Shown here: positions 15,620 through 24,130 of the stretch, in pieces
How positions within the stretch are numbered: the stretch's first letter is position 1
Layout of the letters: every line of letters starts with the position of its first letter
Assembly: GCF_000159955.1 (NCBI RefSeq)
Contig: NZ_GG695970.1
Location: 1 to 48,142 of the forward strand
DNA: 48,142 bases
DNA from: Paenibacillus sp. oral taxon 786 str. D14
GTDB lineage: Bacteria > Bacillota > Bacilli > Paenibacillales > Paenibacillaceae
Direction: 5' to 3'
The notes under the pieces: model-generated
What the model saw: the letters and a program-made list of their open reading frames with translations, nothing else
What the model was told of the DNA's origin: nothing
Databases searched by the model: none
Made by a program: the position numbers and the translations under genes

Positions 15620-15652
15620 AAGACCCCCAAGTTTCGCTTGGGGGTCTTGTTA
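15620..15652 (+). terminator. Terminator after fruK
   Basis: Perfect 12-bp stem AAGACCCCCAAG / CTTGGGGGTCTT with a TTTCG loop. It is followed by only a short T-containing tail. It may also serve the convergent cupin gene. Confidence 0.85.
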
Positions 15653-15700
15653 TCCACACTAAGAAATTTGATGGAATGCTTGGAGTTCTCTCCGCTGCCT

Positions 15701-16402
15701 TTAGGGTCCGTCGTGGTACAAATGCGCCCAGCCGTTGCCAATGACCTGCGGACGACGGGGATTGCCGTCGCTTTGCTGGTAAGGCCGCAGCCCGTAACCC
15801 TGGTTATACGGCGGATGATAGGAATGTGACGCAGAAGTCTGTTGCGCCTGGAATTGCGGGTTCGGTTGATGACAGCCTAGCGGAGGACCGATGATTACGG
15901 TTTGATTCAGCGGTGCGAACGCGGCTCTCACTTTTTCAACATCCAGGCAATAGGTGTGGGCGAACGCTTCAGGCGGAGTTAGCCGCAACATATCGGAAGC
16001 GGGAATGATCTCCGGAATCGGCTGATCAAAAATAGCCAGAAAACGCGTCCCATCCATCGTCGCGGTGTCATAATGCCACCAGCCTTGCGGGACGCTGGTC
16101 GCCCAACCGGGACGGGTGGGGTAGTGTTTCAGTTCTTTGGTAAACGGGTTGATGATCGAGACGACGACTTCACCCGAAATGCAATACACCAGCTCCGAGG
16201 CGTTTTGGTGAATATGCATTTCGATGACGTTACCTTTGTCGAGGTAGGTATCCAATAACGACATATTGCCCAGCGTATTTAGCTGCTGAATGGATAGTGT
16301 GTTGATGAAGTTACGTTGATCCTTGCGGAATGTCGTGTTCCGGTTGACGTCGAACGTGAACTGTGCGTTTGGTGACGTGAAATCCATATAAGAAACCGCC
16401 AT
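15701..16402 (-). CDS. Cupin-domain protein with Gln/Pro/His-rich tail
   Basis: A 233-residue protein. The cupin metal site is seen in GNVIEMHIHQNASELVYCISG, with two His, a Glu and the spaced Gly, and the second cupin motif lies near SVPQGWWHYDT. The last ~50 residues are low complexity, rich in Gln, Pro, Tyr and His (SYHPPYNQGYGLRPYQQ). Cupins of this length are often spore-coat or oxalate-decarboxylase-like proteins. The tail would fit a coat protein, but that is inference. Convergent with fruK. Confidence 0.8.
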   Translation of the reverse strand: MAVSYMDFTSPNAQFTFDVNRNTTFRKDQRNFINTLSIQQLNTLGNMSLLDTYLDKGNVIEMHIHQNASELVYCISGEVVVSIINPFTKELKHYPTRPGWATSVPQGWWHYDTATMDGTRFLAIFDQPIPEIIPASDMLRLTPPEAFAHTYCLDVEKVRAAFAPLNQTVIIGPPLGCHQPNPQFQAQQTSASHSYHPPYNQGYGLRPYQQSDGNPRRPQVIGNGWAHLYHDGP

Positions 16403-16577
16403 GTTGTTCCCTGCCTTTCCGATGTATAGGCGCTATTGCTTCTACAGAATATCTATGTTTGAAATATGGTTGATATGTATGTTTTGGGGAATCTTATAGG
16501 AGCCCTCGGGTTTGCATTTTCGGCAGACGGTTTGTATCATGAGGTCAAAACAGCATTTACATTAAAGGAGACAGGTC

Positions 16578-16799
16578 ATGAGTAACGTTCCGAAAATACT
16601 GATCGTTGCCGGTGCGGTTCTTATCGTGATTGGCTTGCTGTGGATGTTCTTGGGGAGGTTTGTGCAACTGGGGCGGCTTCCGGGGGATATTGCGGTCGAA
16701 CGCGGCAATTTTCGGTTCTACTTCCCGATCGTAACGTGTATCGTGCTCAGTGTCGTGTTCTCTATAATCATGGCCGTGATTCGGTGGTTTATGAAGTGA
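16578..16799 (+). CDS. DUF2905 family membrane protein
   Basis: A 73-residue protein with two hydrophobic segments (ILIVAGAVLIVIGLLWMFLG and FYFPIVTCIVLSVVFSIIMA) separated by the family hallmark GRLPGDIAVERGNFRFYFP. This is full length for DUF2905. Function unknown; it is probably an inner-membrane protein. The ATG follows AAAGGAGACAG. It stands alone and ends at a bidirectional terminator. Confidence 0.92.
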   Translation: MSNVPKILIVAGAVLIVIGLLWMFLGRFVQLGRLPGDIAVERGNFRFYFPIVTCIVLSVVFSIIMAVIRWFMK

Positions 16800-16864
16800 T
16801 CCATCTAGGGAGGAGACCCTCCATCCAAGAACTGGCTGCTTGGCTGTTCGCTTCTGCCGCCTCC

Positions 16865-16895
16865 ATAAAACTGCAAAAATCTTTTGCAGTTTTAT
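16865..16895. terminator. Bidirectional terminator
   Basis: Perfect 14-bp palindrome ATAAAACTGCAAAA / TTTTGCAGTTTTAT with a 3-nt loop, placed between two convergent genes. Confidence 0.9.
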
Positions 16896-16957
16896 ACTTC
16901 GGCGGCCTGCCAGTGATGAAAGTTGCAGAGAGGGGGGGTACTCCCCTCAATCTCCCC

Positions 16958-17641
16958 CTATAACCGCAAAATCGCATCCTTATGGAGTTCGTACTTTGTA
17001 ACGTGCTTTCCTTCCGGTCCTGCGACTGCGAGGAGAACCCCTTTCGCGCTTAACGATTGCAGCGTACGTACAGCGGTCCGATGATTGAGGCCCAGGTGGG
17101 TCTCAACATCCACGGGTCGCAGCGGCCGGGCAAGCGTGCAGGCTAGGCGCAAAATCTCCCGCTCCCTTAGCGTAAGCGGATCGGCTGGGGAAGCGGCCGG
17201 CAAGTAGCGGTTGAGCACCATACGAAGCAGGGTGACGCACAGTTCCGGCCGGTTGGCGACATCATCGTAGGCGAAAGAAATCACCTGAAACCCCATCGCG
17301 GCCAAAAACGTTTCCCGGTTCAGCTCATAGCAATACTTTTGCCTGTCCATATCTTTGACATGGGGGCCATAGCCTTTAATTTCAATAACCAGCTTGACCG
17401 GCCCAGCTAACCAAACGAAATCGCAAAAATAGGACAATCCCCTCCAGTCCAACACTTCGTACTCCGGGTGCAGCCCCTCGAAGTTACCTTGAACCTCCCA
17501 CCACACCTTTCGGCAAAAGAGCTTTTCGGCCTCTCGATGCCCGCGTTCCAAACGTCCTTTGTGTTCACCGGTCCTACGCTTCAGGTGCTCCTCAATAAAT
17601 GCGGCGTGCGCTTGTTCAAACGCCATCTCCGTTCCCATCAT
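16958..17641 (-). CDS. PD-(D/E)XK nuclease-like protein fused to a winged helix
   Basis: A 227-residue two-domain protein. Residues about 15-140 resemble the DUF559/Vsr-type endonuclease fold: WRGLSYFCDFVWLAGPVKLV followed by IEIKG supplies the Asp ... Glu-x-Lys catalytic pattern, and FLAAMGFQVISFAYDDV fits the last strand. Residues about 155-227 form a winged helix (LTLREREILRLACTLARPLR ... NHRTAVRTLQSLSAKGVL). No methyltransferase or helicase partner is nearby. It could be a sequence-targeted nuclease or a regulator with a dead nuclease domain. Start ATG 17641 follows GGGAGGG. Confidence 0.7.
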   Translation of the reverse strand: MMGTEMAFEQAHAAFIEEHLKRRTGEHKGRLERGHREAEKLFCRKVWWEVQGNFEGLHPEYEVLDWRGLSYFCDFVWLAGPVKLVIEIKGYGPHVKDMDRQKYCYELNRETFLAAMGFQVISFAYDDVANRPELCVTLLRMVLNRYLPAASPADPLTLREREILRLACTLARPLRPVDVETHLGLNHRTAVRTLQSLSAKGVLLAVAGPEGKHVTKYELHKDAILRL

Positions 17642-17654
17642 TCCATCCCTCCCA

Positions 17655-17704
17655 GGAAAAAAGAAAACGCCCCGGCTCCATCAATCTAAATGGATCGGGA
17701 CGTT
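17655..17704 (-). terminator. Minus-strand terminator upstream of the nuclease-like gene
   Basis: On the minus strand AACGTCCCG-ATCCAT pairs with ATGGAGC-CGGGGCGTT, followed by TTCTTTTTT. It would end transcripts from the cyclase gene. Confidence 0.75.
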
Positions 17705-17775
17705 CTTCGTCTTATGGCCATTATACCTGGCAGAAGACGTCTTGGAAACTATCTTATTCGCAGCCTGTGTCGTGA

Positions 17776-17808
17776 GGGACAGATTCACCGCTAAGGCGAA
17801 CTGTCCCC
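17776..17808. repeat. GGGACAG...CTGTCCC palindrome at the 3' end of the cyclase gene
   Basis: GGGACAG (17776-17782) and CTGTCCC flank a second inverted pair TTCACC / GGCGAA. The cyclase's last codons and stop codon lie inside the palindrome. It looks like a dispersed REP/MITE-like short palindrome. Confidence 0.5.
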
Positions 17809-19719
17809 ATATTTGTTGACGTAATGCGAAAGGGCCAAAAGCGGCCAGATATATCGATAGCTGTGATAGTGCACGTAAAAATAACCCGGCAACCCGGCTC
17901 CCGTTGGATAAGTGGAGGGCCAGTCATCCTCATGCAATAGCGCGATCAACCGGGCAACGCCTCGCTCGATCTCCGGCGCCCGCCGATCGTGGACGGCGAT
18001 CAGCGCATCCAACGCCCAGGCGGTTTGGGACGGCGTGCTGGCATGGAGCGGGACGTACCGTCTCACCTGATCGCTGCGGCATGATTCGCCCCAGCCGCCA
18101 TCTGCATTCTGGATGCGGATCAGCCAGTTAGCCGCCTTGGCGATGCCCGGGTGATCGGCGGGCATGCCCACGGCCATCAGCCCGGTGAGTGCCGCCCAGG
18201 TCCCGTAGATGTAACAGATCCCCCAGCGACCATACCAAGAGCCGTCCGCCTCCTGATGGCTCAGCAACCAGTCAGCCCCGCGGGCAACCCAATCCTGCCG
18301 AACGCTCAGCTTGGCGAAGTTACCCAAATACTCCAGCGTCCTTCCGGTCAAGTCCGCTTCGGAAGGATCCGTGGCTGCGGATTTCGCCCCTTCAATCGCC
18401 AGCCAGGTGAGCATTTCTTTGTTGGTGTTTTTTTCGAAAGCCGGCCAGCCGCCGTCGTTATTTTGCATCGACCAGACCCAGTTGAGCCCGCGGTTCCATG
18501 CGCCTAAGACCGCAGGTTCGCTGCCGTGTAAGGCAGATAGGGCACGGAGGGCGGCGGTGGTGTCGTCAACGTCAGGGACGAACGTATTTGTCTCCGAGAA
18601 ACCCCAGCCGCCGGGTACGATGCCCGGATTATGAATCTGCCAATCGCCGGGGCGGCGATGCTGACGGTTCCGCAGGTAATCGGCGGCCCGTTGAATGGCC
18701 GGATGGGAAGATGAAACCCCTGCTTCCTGTAAAGCGTAGGAGATCAACGCGGTATCCCAAACGGTGGAAGGGGAGTTCTGGATCGTGACATAGCGGGTTC
18801 CTCCTTGGCCGGTGCTGTCCACCGTAAACTTCATCTGAGATAACCCTTCAACCGCACGTTGGATCACCGGATGCTGCGGTTCGTATCCCAGCGCCAGCAA
18901 GGCGAACACCATCAGCACAGTACAGCTGGCGTACGTGTACAGCGTCCCGTCGCCTTCAATCCGATCCAGCATGTATTGCTCGGCTCGGTTTACAGCAGCT
19001 TGCCGGATGCGCCGGGGTGTACCTACCAGATGCGCCAGCCCCGATTGGATGAGCTTCAGCGGTTCCCGGCTTTCCGGGGTTAGCGTGAGCGGGTCTTCCT
19101 CCCCGTTGCGGGCGTCGAGAAACAGCTCACTTAAATCGGGCGTCCGCACCGATCTGGTGCGAAAGTTTCGCTCGGCCATGATCAGAAGCGGCACGAGATG
19201 AACTCGCGAATATCCGGAGAAATCATAAAAGTTCAGGGGTAACGATTCGGGCAGCAGCAGGATTTCGATGGGGATGAGCGATAAGGAGGCCGGCCATTTT
19301 CTTTGTCCAGTGGCGGCCAGGATGGCTTTGGTGAACAGGCTTCGCGCTTGACCAATGCCGCCCCGATCCAGGATATATCGTTTCGCCCGTTGGATCGGTT
19401 CATCCTCCGGCCGGCTGTATCCGGAGCACAGCAAGGCGTAGTATGCCTCAACCGTAGCGGACAAATGGCCCTCCTTGTCGTCATGATACCATCGCCAGCA
19501 GCCCTCCGGCTGCTGGGCGGCGACGATGCGATCGTGCAGCTGTCGGATCAATTCCTCCTTGTCGACATTTAACGTGCGAAGGAGAATGATCGTGCACGCG
19601 TCAATCGTGATGCCGTTTTCGAAGCAAAAGCGCCACGAACCGTCCGGCTCCTGCCGCTGAATCAGTTCCTCGGATAATCGTTGTATTTCTTCCCGGATCT
19701 CGCCGTTGCTCAGTGCCAT
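17791..19719 (-). CDS. Class II terpene cyclase (squalene-hopene / sporulenol synthase type)
   Basis: A 642-residue cyclase. The catalytic acid motif DVDD is at residues 383-386 within FVPDVDDTTAALRAL. Repeated QW motifs are seen, for example QNNDGGWPAF, QEADGSWYGRWG and QNADGGWGE. These monotopic membrane enzymes cyclise squalene to hopene or, in B. subtilis SqhC, tetraprenyl-beta-curcumene to sporulenol. The length is close to both groups, so the exact substrate is open. No squalene synthesis or hopanoid genes lie nearby. ATG start with GGGAGGGAG upstream. The C-terminal residues derive from a palindromic repeat. Confidence 0.93.
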   Translation of the reverse strand: MALSNGEIREEIQRLSEELIQRQEPDGSWRFCFENGITIDACTIILLRTLNVDKEELIRQLHDRIVAAQQPEGCWRWYHDDKEGHLSATVEAYYALLCSGYSRPEDEPIQRAKRYILDRGGIGQARSLFTKAILAATGQRKWPASLSLIPIEILLLPESLPLNFYDFSGYSRVHLVPLLIMAERNFRTRSVRTPDLSELFLDARNGEEDPLTLTPESREPLKLIQSGLAHLVGTPRRIRQAAVNRAEQYMLDRIEGDGTLYTYASCTVLMVFALLALGYEPQHPVIQRAVEGLSQMKFTVDSTGQGGTRYVTIQNSPSTVWDTALISYALQEAGVSSSHPAIQRAADYLRNRQHRRPGDWQIHNPGIVPGGWGFSETNTFVPDVDDTTAALRALSALHGSEPAVLGAWNRGLNWVWSMQNNDGGWPAFEKNTNKEMLTWLAIEGAKSAATDPSEADLTGRTLEYLGNFAKLSVRQDWVARGADWLLSHQEADGSWYGRWGICYIYGTWAALTGLMAVGMPADHPGIAKAANWLIRIQNADGGWGESCRSDQVRRYVPLHASTPSQTAWALDALIAVHDRRAPEIERGVARLIALLHEDDWPSTYPTGAGLPGYFYVHYHSYRYIWPLLALSHYVNKYGDSSP

Positions 19720-19858
19720 CCTTGCTCCCTCCCTTTACCTGTCACCTCATTATATGAGTGGGGGATGGTGTAAAGTCCGGCGATAATTCGGTATAGTAGA
19801 TGGAAGAAGTTTGGTGATGAGGATCCTATAGACCGTTACCTAAAAGAGAGGGAACCAA

Positions 19859-21028
19859 GTGATGACGACAAGACTTTATTTTGACGATGCCTATTTAACC
19901 GATTGGACCACCCGCGTCAAGGACAAGCTGGAGCGGGAGGACGGCGTTTACGTCGTGCTGGAAGAGAGCGCCTTTTACCCCCATGGGGGCGGACAGCCCA
20001 ACGATACCGGAAGGATTGGCGGGATTCCTGTTCTGGATGTGATTAGTGAAGGCGATGAGGTGCTGCATAAGGTGGAGCGTTTCCCAGAGGAGGCCCAGGT
20101 GCGCTGCGAAATCGACTGGAACCGCCGGTTTGACCATATGCAGCAGCATAGCGGACAACATCTGTTATCTGCGGTTTGCCGCGAGCTTTATGAGGCGATG
20201 ACCTTGAGCTTTCACCTGGGTGAAGATTATTGCACCATCGATGTGGACCGGCCCGAGCTGTCATCGGAACAGCTGGAAGCCATTGAACGCGAAGCAAACC
20301 GCCATATCTATTTGAATCACAAAATCTCCGGCTACTTTGTCACGCAGGAGGAGGCGTCCCGACTGCCGCTCGTGAAGCCGCCGAAGGCGGTGGACCGCGT
20401 CCGCATCGTCGAGATGGAAGATGTGGAGTACAACGGTTGCGGAGGTACGCATGTGGCGGCGACCGGCGCGATCGGGATGATTAAGCTGCTGAAGACCGAG
20501 AAGCAGAAAGGGAATGTCCGGATCTTTTTCAAATGCGGATACCGAGCCTTAAGAGAGTTTCAGGAGCAGCAACATATCTTAGGCTCCATCACCGCCAAAT
20601 TAAGAACAGGCCGGGACAGCATTCTAGAGCGCCTCGACAAATGGGAGGACGAGCAGAAGCGACTGCAACGGGAGTTCGATACGTTAAAAGAAGCGATGGA
20701 CGAAATGACCGTTCGTGAGTTGCTTACCAAGCGGGAAGGCGGGATCATTGCGCAAATTTTCGCGGACAAGTCCTTGAAGGATTTGCAGAGCCTCGCACAA
20801 AAGCTGACGGCGCATAGTGATGCAGCGGTCCTGCTGGCAACGGAAGCCGAGCAGAAGGTGGTGCTGGCCCATAACGGCAGCCGTTCGCTGTCCTGCGGCG
20901 CATTCTTCAAGGAGCATCTCTCTGCATACGGAGGCAAAGGCGGCGGCAGCGACAAGCTGGCACAGGCCGGATTCAGCAGCTGGGAGGATGCGCTCACATT
21001 TTATGAGTTTGTTAAACAAGGGCTGTAA
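19859..21028 (+). CDS. Alanyl-tRNA editing protein, AlaX-L type
   Basis: A 389-residue free-standing editing enzyme that removes Ser or Gly from mischarged tRNA-Ala. The zinc site is complete: HSGQH (His97, His101) and CGGTH (Cys194, His198). The N-terminal FDDAYLTDWTT and AFYPHGGGQPNDTG match the editing-domain entry. A coiled-coil region (about 235-290) and a DHHA1-like C-terminus (LSCGAFFKEHLSAYGGKGGGSDKLAQAG) mark the long AlaX-L form. The start is GTG 19859, directly followed by an ATG. Its likely terminator lies inside the facing lysR gene. Confidence 0.93.
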   Translation: MMTTRLYFDDAYLTDWTTRVKDKLEREDGVYVVLEESAFYPHGGGQPNDTGRIGGIPVLDVISEGDEVLHKVERFPEEAQVRCEIDWNRRFDHMQQHSGQHLLSAVCRELYEAMTLSFHLGEDYCTIDVDRPELSSEQLEAIEREANRHIYLNHKISGYFVTQEEASRLPLVKPPKAVDRVRIVEMEDVEYNGCGGTHVAATGAIGMIKLLKTEKQKGNVRIFFKCGYRALREFQEQQHILGSITAKLRTGRDSILERLDKWEDEQKRLQREFDTLKEAMDEMTVRELLTKREGGIIAQIFADKSLKDLQSLAQKLTAHSDAAVLLATEAEQKVVLAHNGSRSLSCGAFFKEHLSAYGGKGGGSDKLAQAGFSSWEDALTFYEFVKQGL

Positions 21029-21044
21029 TGAAAAATACCGGGCG

Positions 21045-21938
21045 TCAACCATGCGGATGCTCACGGATCAAATCGACAAAACGTTGAACCGCTGGAGACA
21101 GCGGTTCATTTTTTCGCGTATAGACCGAGATCGTATTCATCAGGTCCACGCCTTCAACGAAGACGCGGCTCAGTTGTCCGCGCTCCACGTATTCCCTCAC
21201 CACCAGCGCTGAAACGAAGCTGGCCCCGTACCCGGCAATCACGGCTTTGACGGTTTCGTTTAACCCGTTAAACTGCAAGGCGATGCGTGGCGCAGGAGCA
21301 TTGTAGGTACGGCATAACGCCATAAATCGCTCGCGCGTCGAGCTGCCGATCTCCCTCATAACAAAAGGTTCCTTGACCATGTCGTGTAAGGAGACGCGTT
21401 GTCCCGCATACCGGTGTTTTGGGGAGACCACAAACCACAATTCGTCCCGGAACATTTCCTCCGCGTAAACGGATTCGGGGTAGGCTTCCGGCAATCCGCC
21501 GTAGATCGCCAAATCCACCTCCAAATTCAGCAGTTGCTTTAGCGCATCCGTCGAATTTGTGGTGTTGATGCTCATCTCCACATGCTCGTATTGCGATTTG
21601 AATTTCGCGATCCAGGTCGGGGCGAGGAAGTGCGCGGGCAAATAGGTGGCCGCCAGCCGGATATGCCCCAGCTCCCCCATTTTGTAATCTTGTAAAAACT
21701 GCTCGATTTGCTGCTCTACCGCAAAGAGGCGTCTGCTGTATGTAAACAGCTTGTTCCCGACGTCGGTTAAGGCGATGCCGCGTCCTTGTGCTTTCAGCAG
21801 GGGCAACCCCAGCTCTTTTTCCAGCTTTCGGATCTGGGTGGAGATGGCCGGCTGGCTGATGTTTAATAGCTCCGAAGCGCGCGTCACACTGCCCGTCTCC
21901 GCAATGACGTGAAACAGCCGTAAAGCATGCAAATTCAT
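21045..21938 (-). CDS. LysR-family transcriptional regulator
   Basis: A 297-residue LTTR. The N-terminal winged helix reads LHALRLFHVIAETGSVTRAS and LNISQPAISTQIRKLEKELG, followed by a type 2 periplasmic-binding-like effector domain (TNSTDALKQLLNLEVDLAIY). LTTRs usually control a divergent gene, but here the divergent side holds only the last 44 codons of a methyltransferase. The native target appears lost and the ligand is unknown. The gene converges with alaX across 16 bp. Confidence 0.92.
   Translation of the reverse strand: MNLHALRLFHVIAETGSVTRASELLNISQPAISTQIRKLEKELGLPLLKAQGRGIALTDVGNKLFTYSRRLFAVEQQIEQFLQDYKMGELGHIRLAATYLPAHFLAPTWIAKFKSQYEHVEMSINTTNSTDALKQLLNLEVDLAIYGGLPEAYPESVYAEEMFRDELWFVVSPKHRYAGQRVSLHDMVKEPFVMREIGSSTRERFMALCRTYNAPAPRIALQFNGLNETVKAVIAGYGASFVSALVVREYVERGQLSRVFVEGVDLMNTISVYTRKNEPLSPAVQRFVDLIREHPHG
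21085..21114 (+). terminator. alaX terminator embedded in the lysR coding region
   Basis: Perfect 10-bp stem TGAACCGCTG / CAGCGGTTCA with a GAGA loop, then six T on the plus strand. It lies 57 bp after the alaX stop and within the last codons of lysR on the other strand. Confidence 0.8.
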
Positions 21939-21958
21939 TCCATCTAGCCCCTTTCATC

Positions 21959-22093
21959 GTGGAGGAGCGGCTTGTCCAACACTTGGCCGACGCTTTGAAA
22001 TCCGGGGAATGGGACCGCAAATACGGAGCTTACCGAACCATGCCCGCCATGACAGGTTCACTCCGGCTGATCGTTAGCGAATCCAAAGCATGA
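21959..22093 (+). pseudogene. C-terminal remnant of a SAM-dependent methyltransferase
   Basis: A 44-codon open frame ending in TGA encodes EERLVQHLADALKSGEWDRK, then YGAYRTMPAMTG and SLRLIVSESKA. This resembles the closing segment of class I methyltransferases (…GEWD..YG..R.MP...SLRLIV). The SAM-binding domain is absent because the lysR gene begins 20 bp upstream on the other strand. It is probably a fossil left by a deletion or rearrangement, and it now holds the lysR promoter region. No ribosome site was seen. Confidence 0.55.
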
Positions 22094-22114
22094 TGAAAAA
22101 GTCTATTGTCTTAT

Positions 22115-22154
22115 AAGCCGTCTTCACCGCAAACGCGCGTGAGGCGGCTTTTTT
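22115..22154 (+). terminator. Terminator after the methyltransferase remnant
   Basis: AAGCCG / CGGCTT with further pairing of CTTCAC and GTGAGG, then a TTTT tail. It is the original terminator of the lost methyltransferase gene. Confidence 0.65.
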
Positions 22155-22292
22155 GCGTTTTCTTTACCGTGCGATAACGATTTTGACGCCCCCTTGATCT
22201 ATGCCTAACGTTCCGCTGACATCCAAGCTATACACTGGCAGAGGAATTCGAACAAACCCACATCAACCTGCACAAAAAAGGAGGCTTCCGTC

Positions 22293-23270
22293 ATGAGCGA
22301 GCTGGATCACCAGGTGAGTCTGCCATCTAGGGGCCATTCCGTGCCGTCTGCCTCTGCTGCGACTCGTCGCCCTGCCCATGCCGCAACCTTAAGACAACAG
22401 AAATATCGAGAACATGCGCTGGCCTACACGTTTCTAGCTCCATCGCTGCTCCTGTTCGGCGTATTTTTGTTCTACCCGCTGCTAAAGTCGGTGTACTTGA
22501 GCTTACACAGCACCGACCCGACTGGCCGGATCGCCTCATTTGTTGGCTTCGACAATTTTACTAGCCTTTTTACTTCCGGCTTGTTTGCCAGCGGCATGAA
22601 GGTGACGGCGCTCTTTGCCTTATTCACCGTGCCGACTGGAATGCTGATCGCCTTGGTGCTCGCGGCATTAACGCATCATCTTCGGCGGGGAAAACGGTTT
22701 TTCCAGTTCGCCTACTCGCTGCCGTTGGTGCTCTCCGTTGGTTCAGCGGCTGTCATCTGGAAGTTTCTGTTTCACCCTACATTAGGCATGCTTAACTACT
22801 TGCTTGGTTTGGCCGGTATTCGTCCGGTACCTTGGCTGATCAGTCCTGACTGGGCTTTGTGGTCCGTGTCGCTGATGACCGTTTGGATGAATATGGGCTT
22901 TAATTACATCATCCTGTCCAGCGGGATGCAGGGAGTTCCCGACGAGCTGTACGAAAGTGCCAAGATCGATGGAGCCGGACCGCTGACAACGTTTCGCAAA
23001 ATTACGCTGCCGCTCCTGTCACCAACGTTATTTTTCCTCTTGGTTGTGTCCATCATCAGCGCTTTCCAGTCGTTTGGGCAGATCAACATTCTGACATCGG
23101 GTGGGCCGATGAACCGTACGAACGTATTCGTCTACACGATCTACCAGGAGGCATTCGTGAACTTCCGGTTTGGAACGGGCAGCGCCCAAGCGCTTCTGCT
23201 ATTCCTGGTAATCCTGCTGTTGACCTTGATCCAGTTCAATTGGGTGGAAAGGAAAGTTCACTATCAATGA
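22293..23270 (+). CDS. ugpA: Glycerol-3-phosphate-type ABC permease UgpA
   Basis: A 325-residue MalF/UgpA-class inner-membrane permease with six core membrane segments. The EAA loop that docks the ATPase is clear: YESAKIDGAGPLTTFRKITL. A polar N-terminal extension of ~40 residues precedes the first segment (TFLAPSLLLFGVFLFYP). It overlaps ugpE by ATGA, which implies translational coupling. The substrate assignment comes from the neighbouring UgpB. Start ATG 22293 follows AAAGGAGG. Confidence 0.9.
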   Translation: MSELDHQVSLPSRGHSVPSASAATRRPAHAATLRQQKYREHALAYTFLAPSLLLFGVFLFYPLLKSVYLSLHSTDPTGRIASFVGFDNFTSLFTSGLFASGMKVTALFALFTVPTGMLIALVLAALTHHLRRGKRFFQFAYSLPLVLSVGSAAVIWKFLFHPTLGMLNYLLGLAGIRPVPWLISPDWALWSVSLMTVWMNMGFNYIILSSGMQGVPDELYESAKIDGAGPLTTFRKITLPLLSPTLFFLLVVSIISAFQSFGQINILTSGGPMNRTNVFVYTIYQEAFVNFRFGTGSAQALLLFLVILLLTLIQFNWVERKVHYQ

Positions 23271-24091
23271 ACAAGCTGACCTTAAGCCAAATTGTCGTTC
23301 TGTTGTTCATGACCGTTGCCGCCGTACTTGTGCTTTATCCGATTGTTTACAGCCTGTTTATGTCCGTGATGACGCCACAGGAAGCCAGCGCCTATCCACC
23401 GCATTTGGTGCCGCATTCGCTGCATTTGACCAACTTCACCGAGGTGCTTCGTATCGTTCCGATCGCCGTGTTTATCGGGAATACCTTCCTGGTCTCCGGC
23501 ATTGTGATGGTCGGTCAACTGATCACCTCCAGCCTGGCAGCCTATGCCTTCGCCAAAATGGAGTTCAAGGGCAAAGGCCTGATGTTCAGCTTGTTTGTCG
23601 CCACGATGATGGTGCCTTGGGAAGTGACGATGATTCCCAACTATTTAACCGTACGCAGCTTAAATTGGCTGGACAGCTACCAGGGGCTGATCGTCCCGTT
23701 TTTGGCTACCGCCTTCGGGACGTTTCTGCTTCGTCAGTTTTTCCTGCAGCTGCCGAAGGAACTGTTCGAGGCTGCGAAGATCGATGGTTGCGGGCATGTC
23801 CGGTACTTCCTGTTTCATGTGCTTCCGCTGGCTAGACCGGCGCTTGGAACGTTGGCGGTGTACTCTTTTTTGAGCATGTACAACAGTTATCTGTGGCCGC
23901 TTCTGATCACAAACAGCAAATCGATGCGCACGGTGCAGATCGGTATCTCCATGCTGGAATTCCAGGAGACAACCTCCTGGAACCTCGTATTCGCGGGGAT
24001 TACGCTGGTCATTCTGCCGTCCTTGCTGCTATTGGTGTTTGGACTCAAGCAGCTCGTTCGCGGGATGGCGGCGGGAGCGCTGAAAGGATAA
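23267..24091 (+). CDS. ugpE: Glycerol-3-phosphate-type ABC permease UgpE
   Basis: A 274-residue MalG/UgpE-class permease, partner of UgpA. It has the typical opening (VLYPIVYSLFMSVMTP), the EAA loop LFEAAKIDGCGHVRYFLFHV, and six membrane segments. I start at ATG 23267, which overlaps the ugpA stop codon. A 27-bp longer reading begins inside ugpA and is not needed. The ATP-binding subunit gene is not in this cluster. Confidence 0.9.
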   Translation: MNKLTLSQIVVLLFMTVAAVLVLYPIVYSLFMSVMTPQEASAYPPHLVPHSLHLTNFTEVLRIVPIAVFIGNTFLVSGIVMVGQLITSSLAAYAFAKMEFKGKGLMFSLFVATMMVPWEVTMIPNYLTVRSLNWLDSYQGLIVPFLATAFGTFLLRQFFLQLPKELFEAAKIDGCGHVRYFLFHVLPLARPALGTLAVYSFLSMYNSYLWPLLITNSKSMRTVQIGISMLEFQETTSWNLVFAGITLVILPSLLLLVFGLKQLVRGMAAGALKG

Positions 24092-24130
24092 GGGATATCC
24101 AAATCATTTGATGAGGGAGAGATTCGAATA

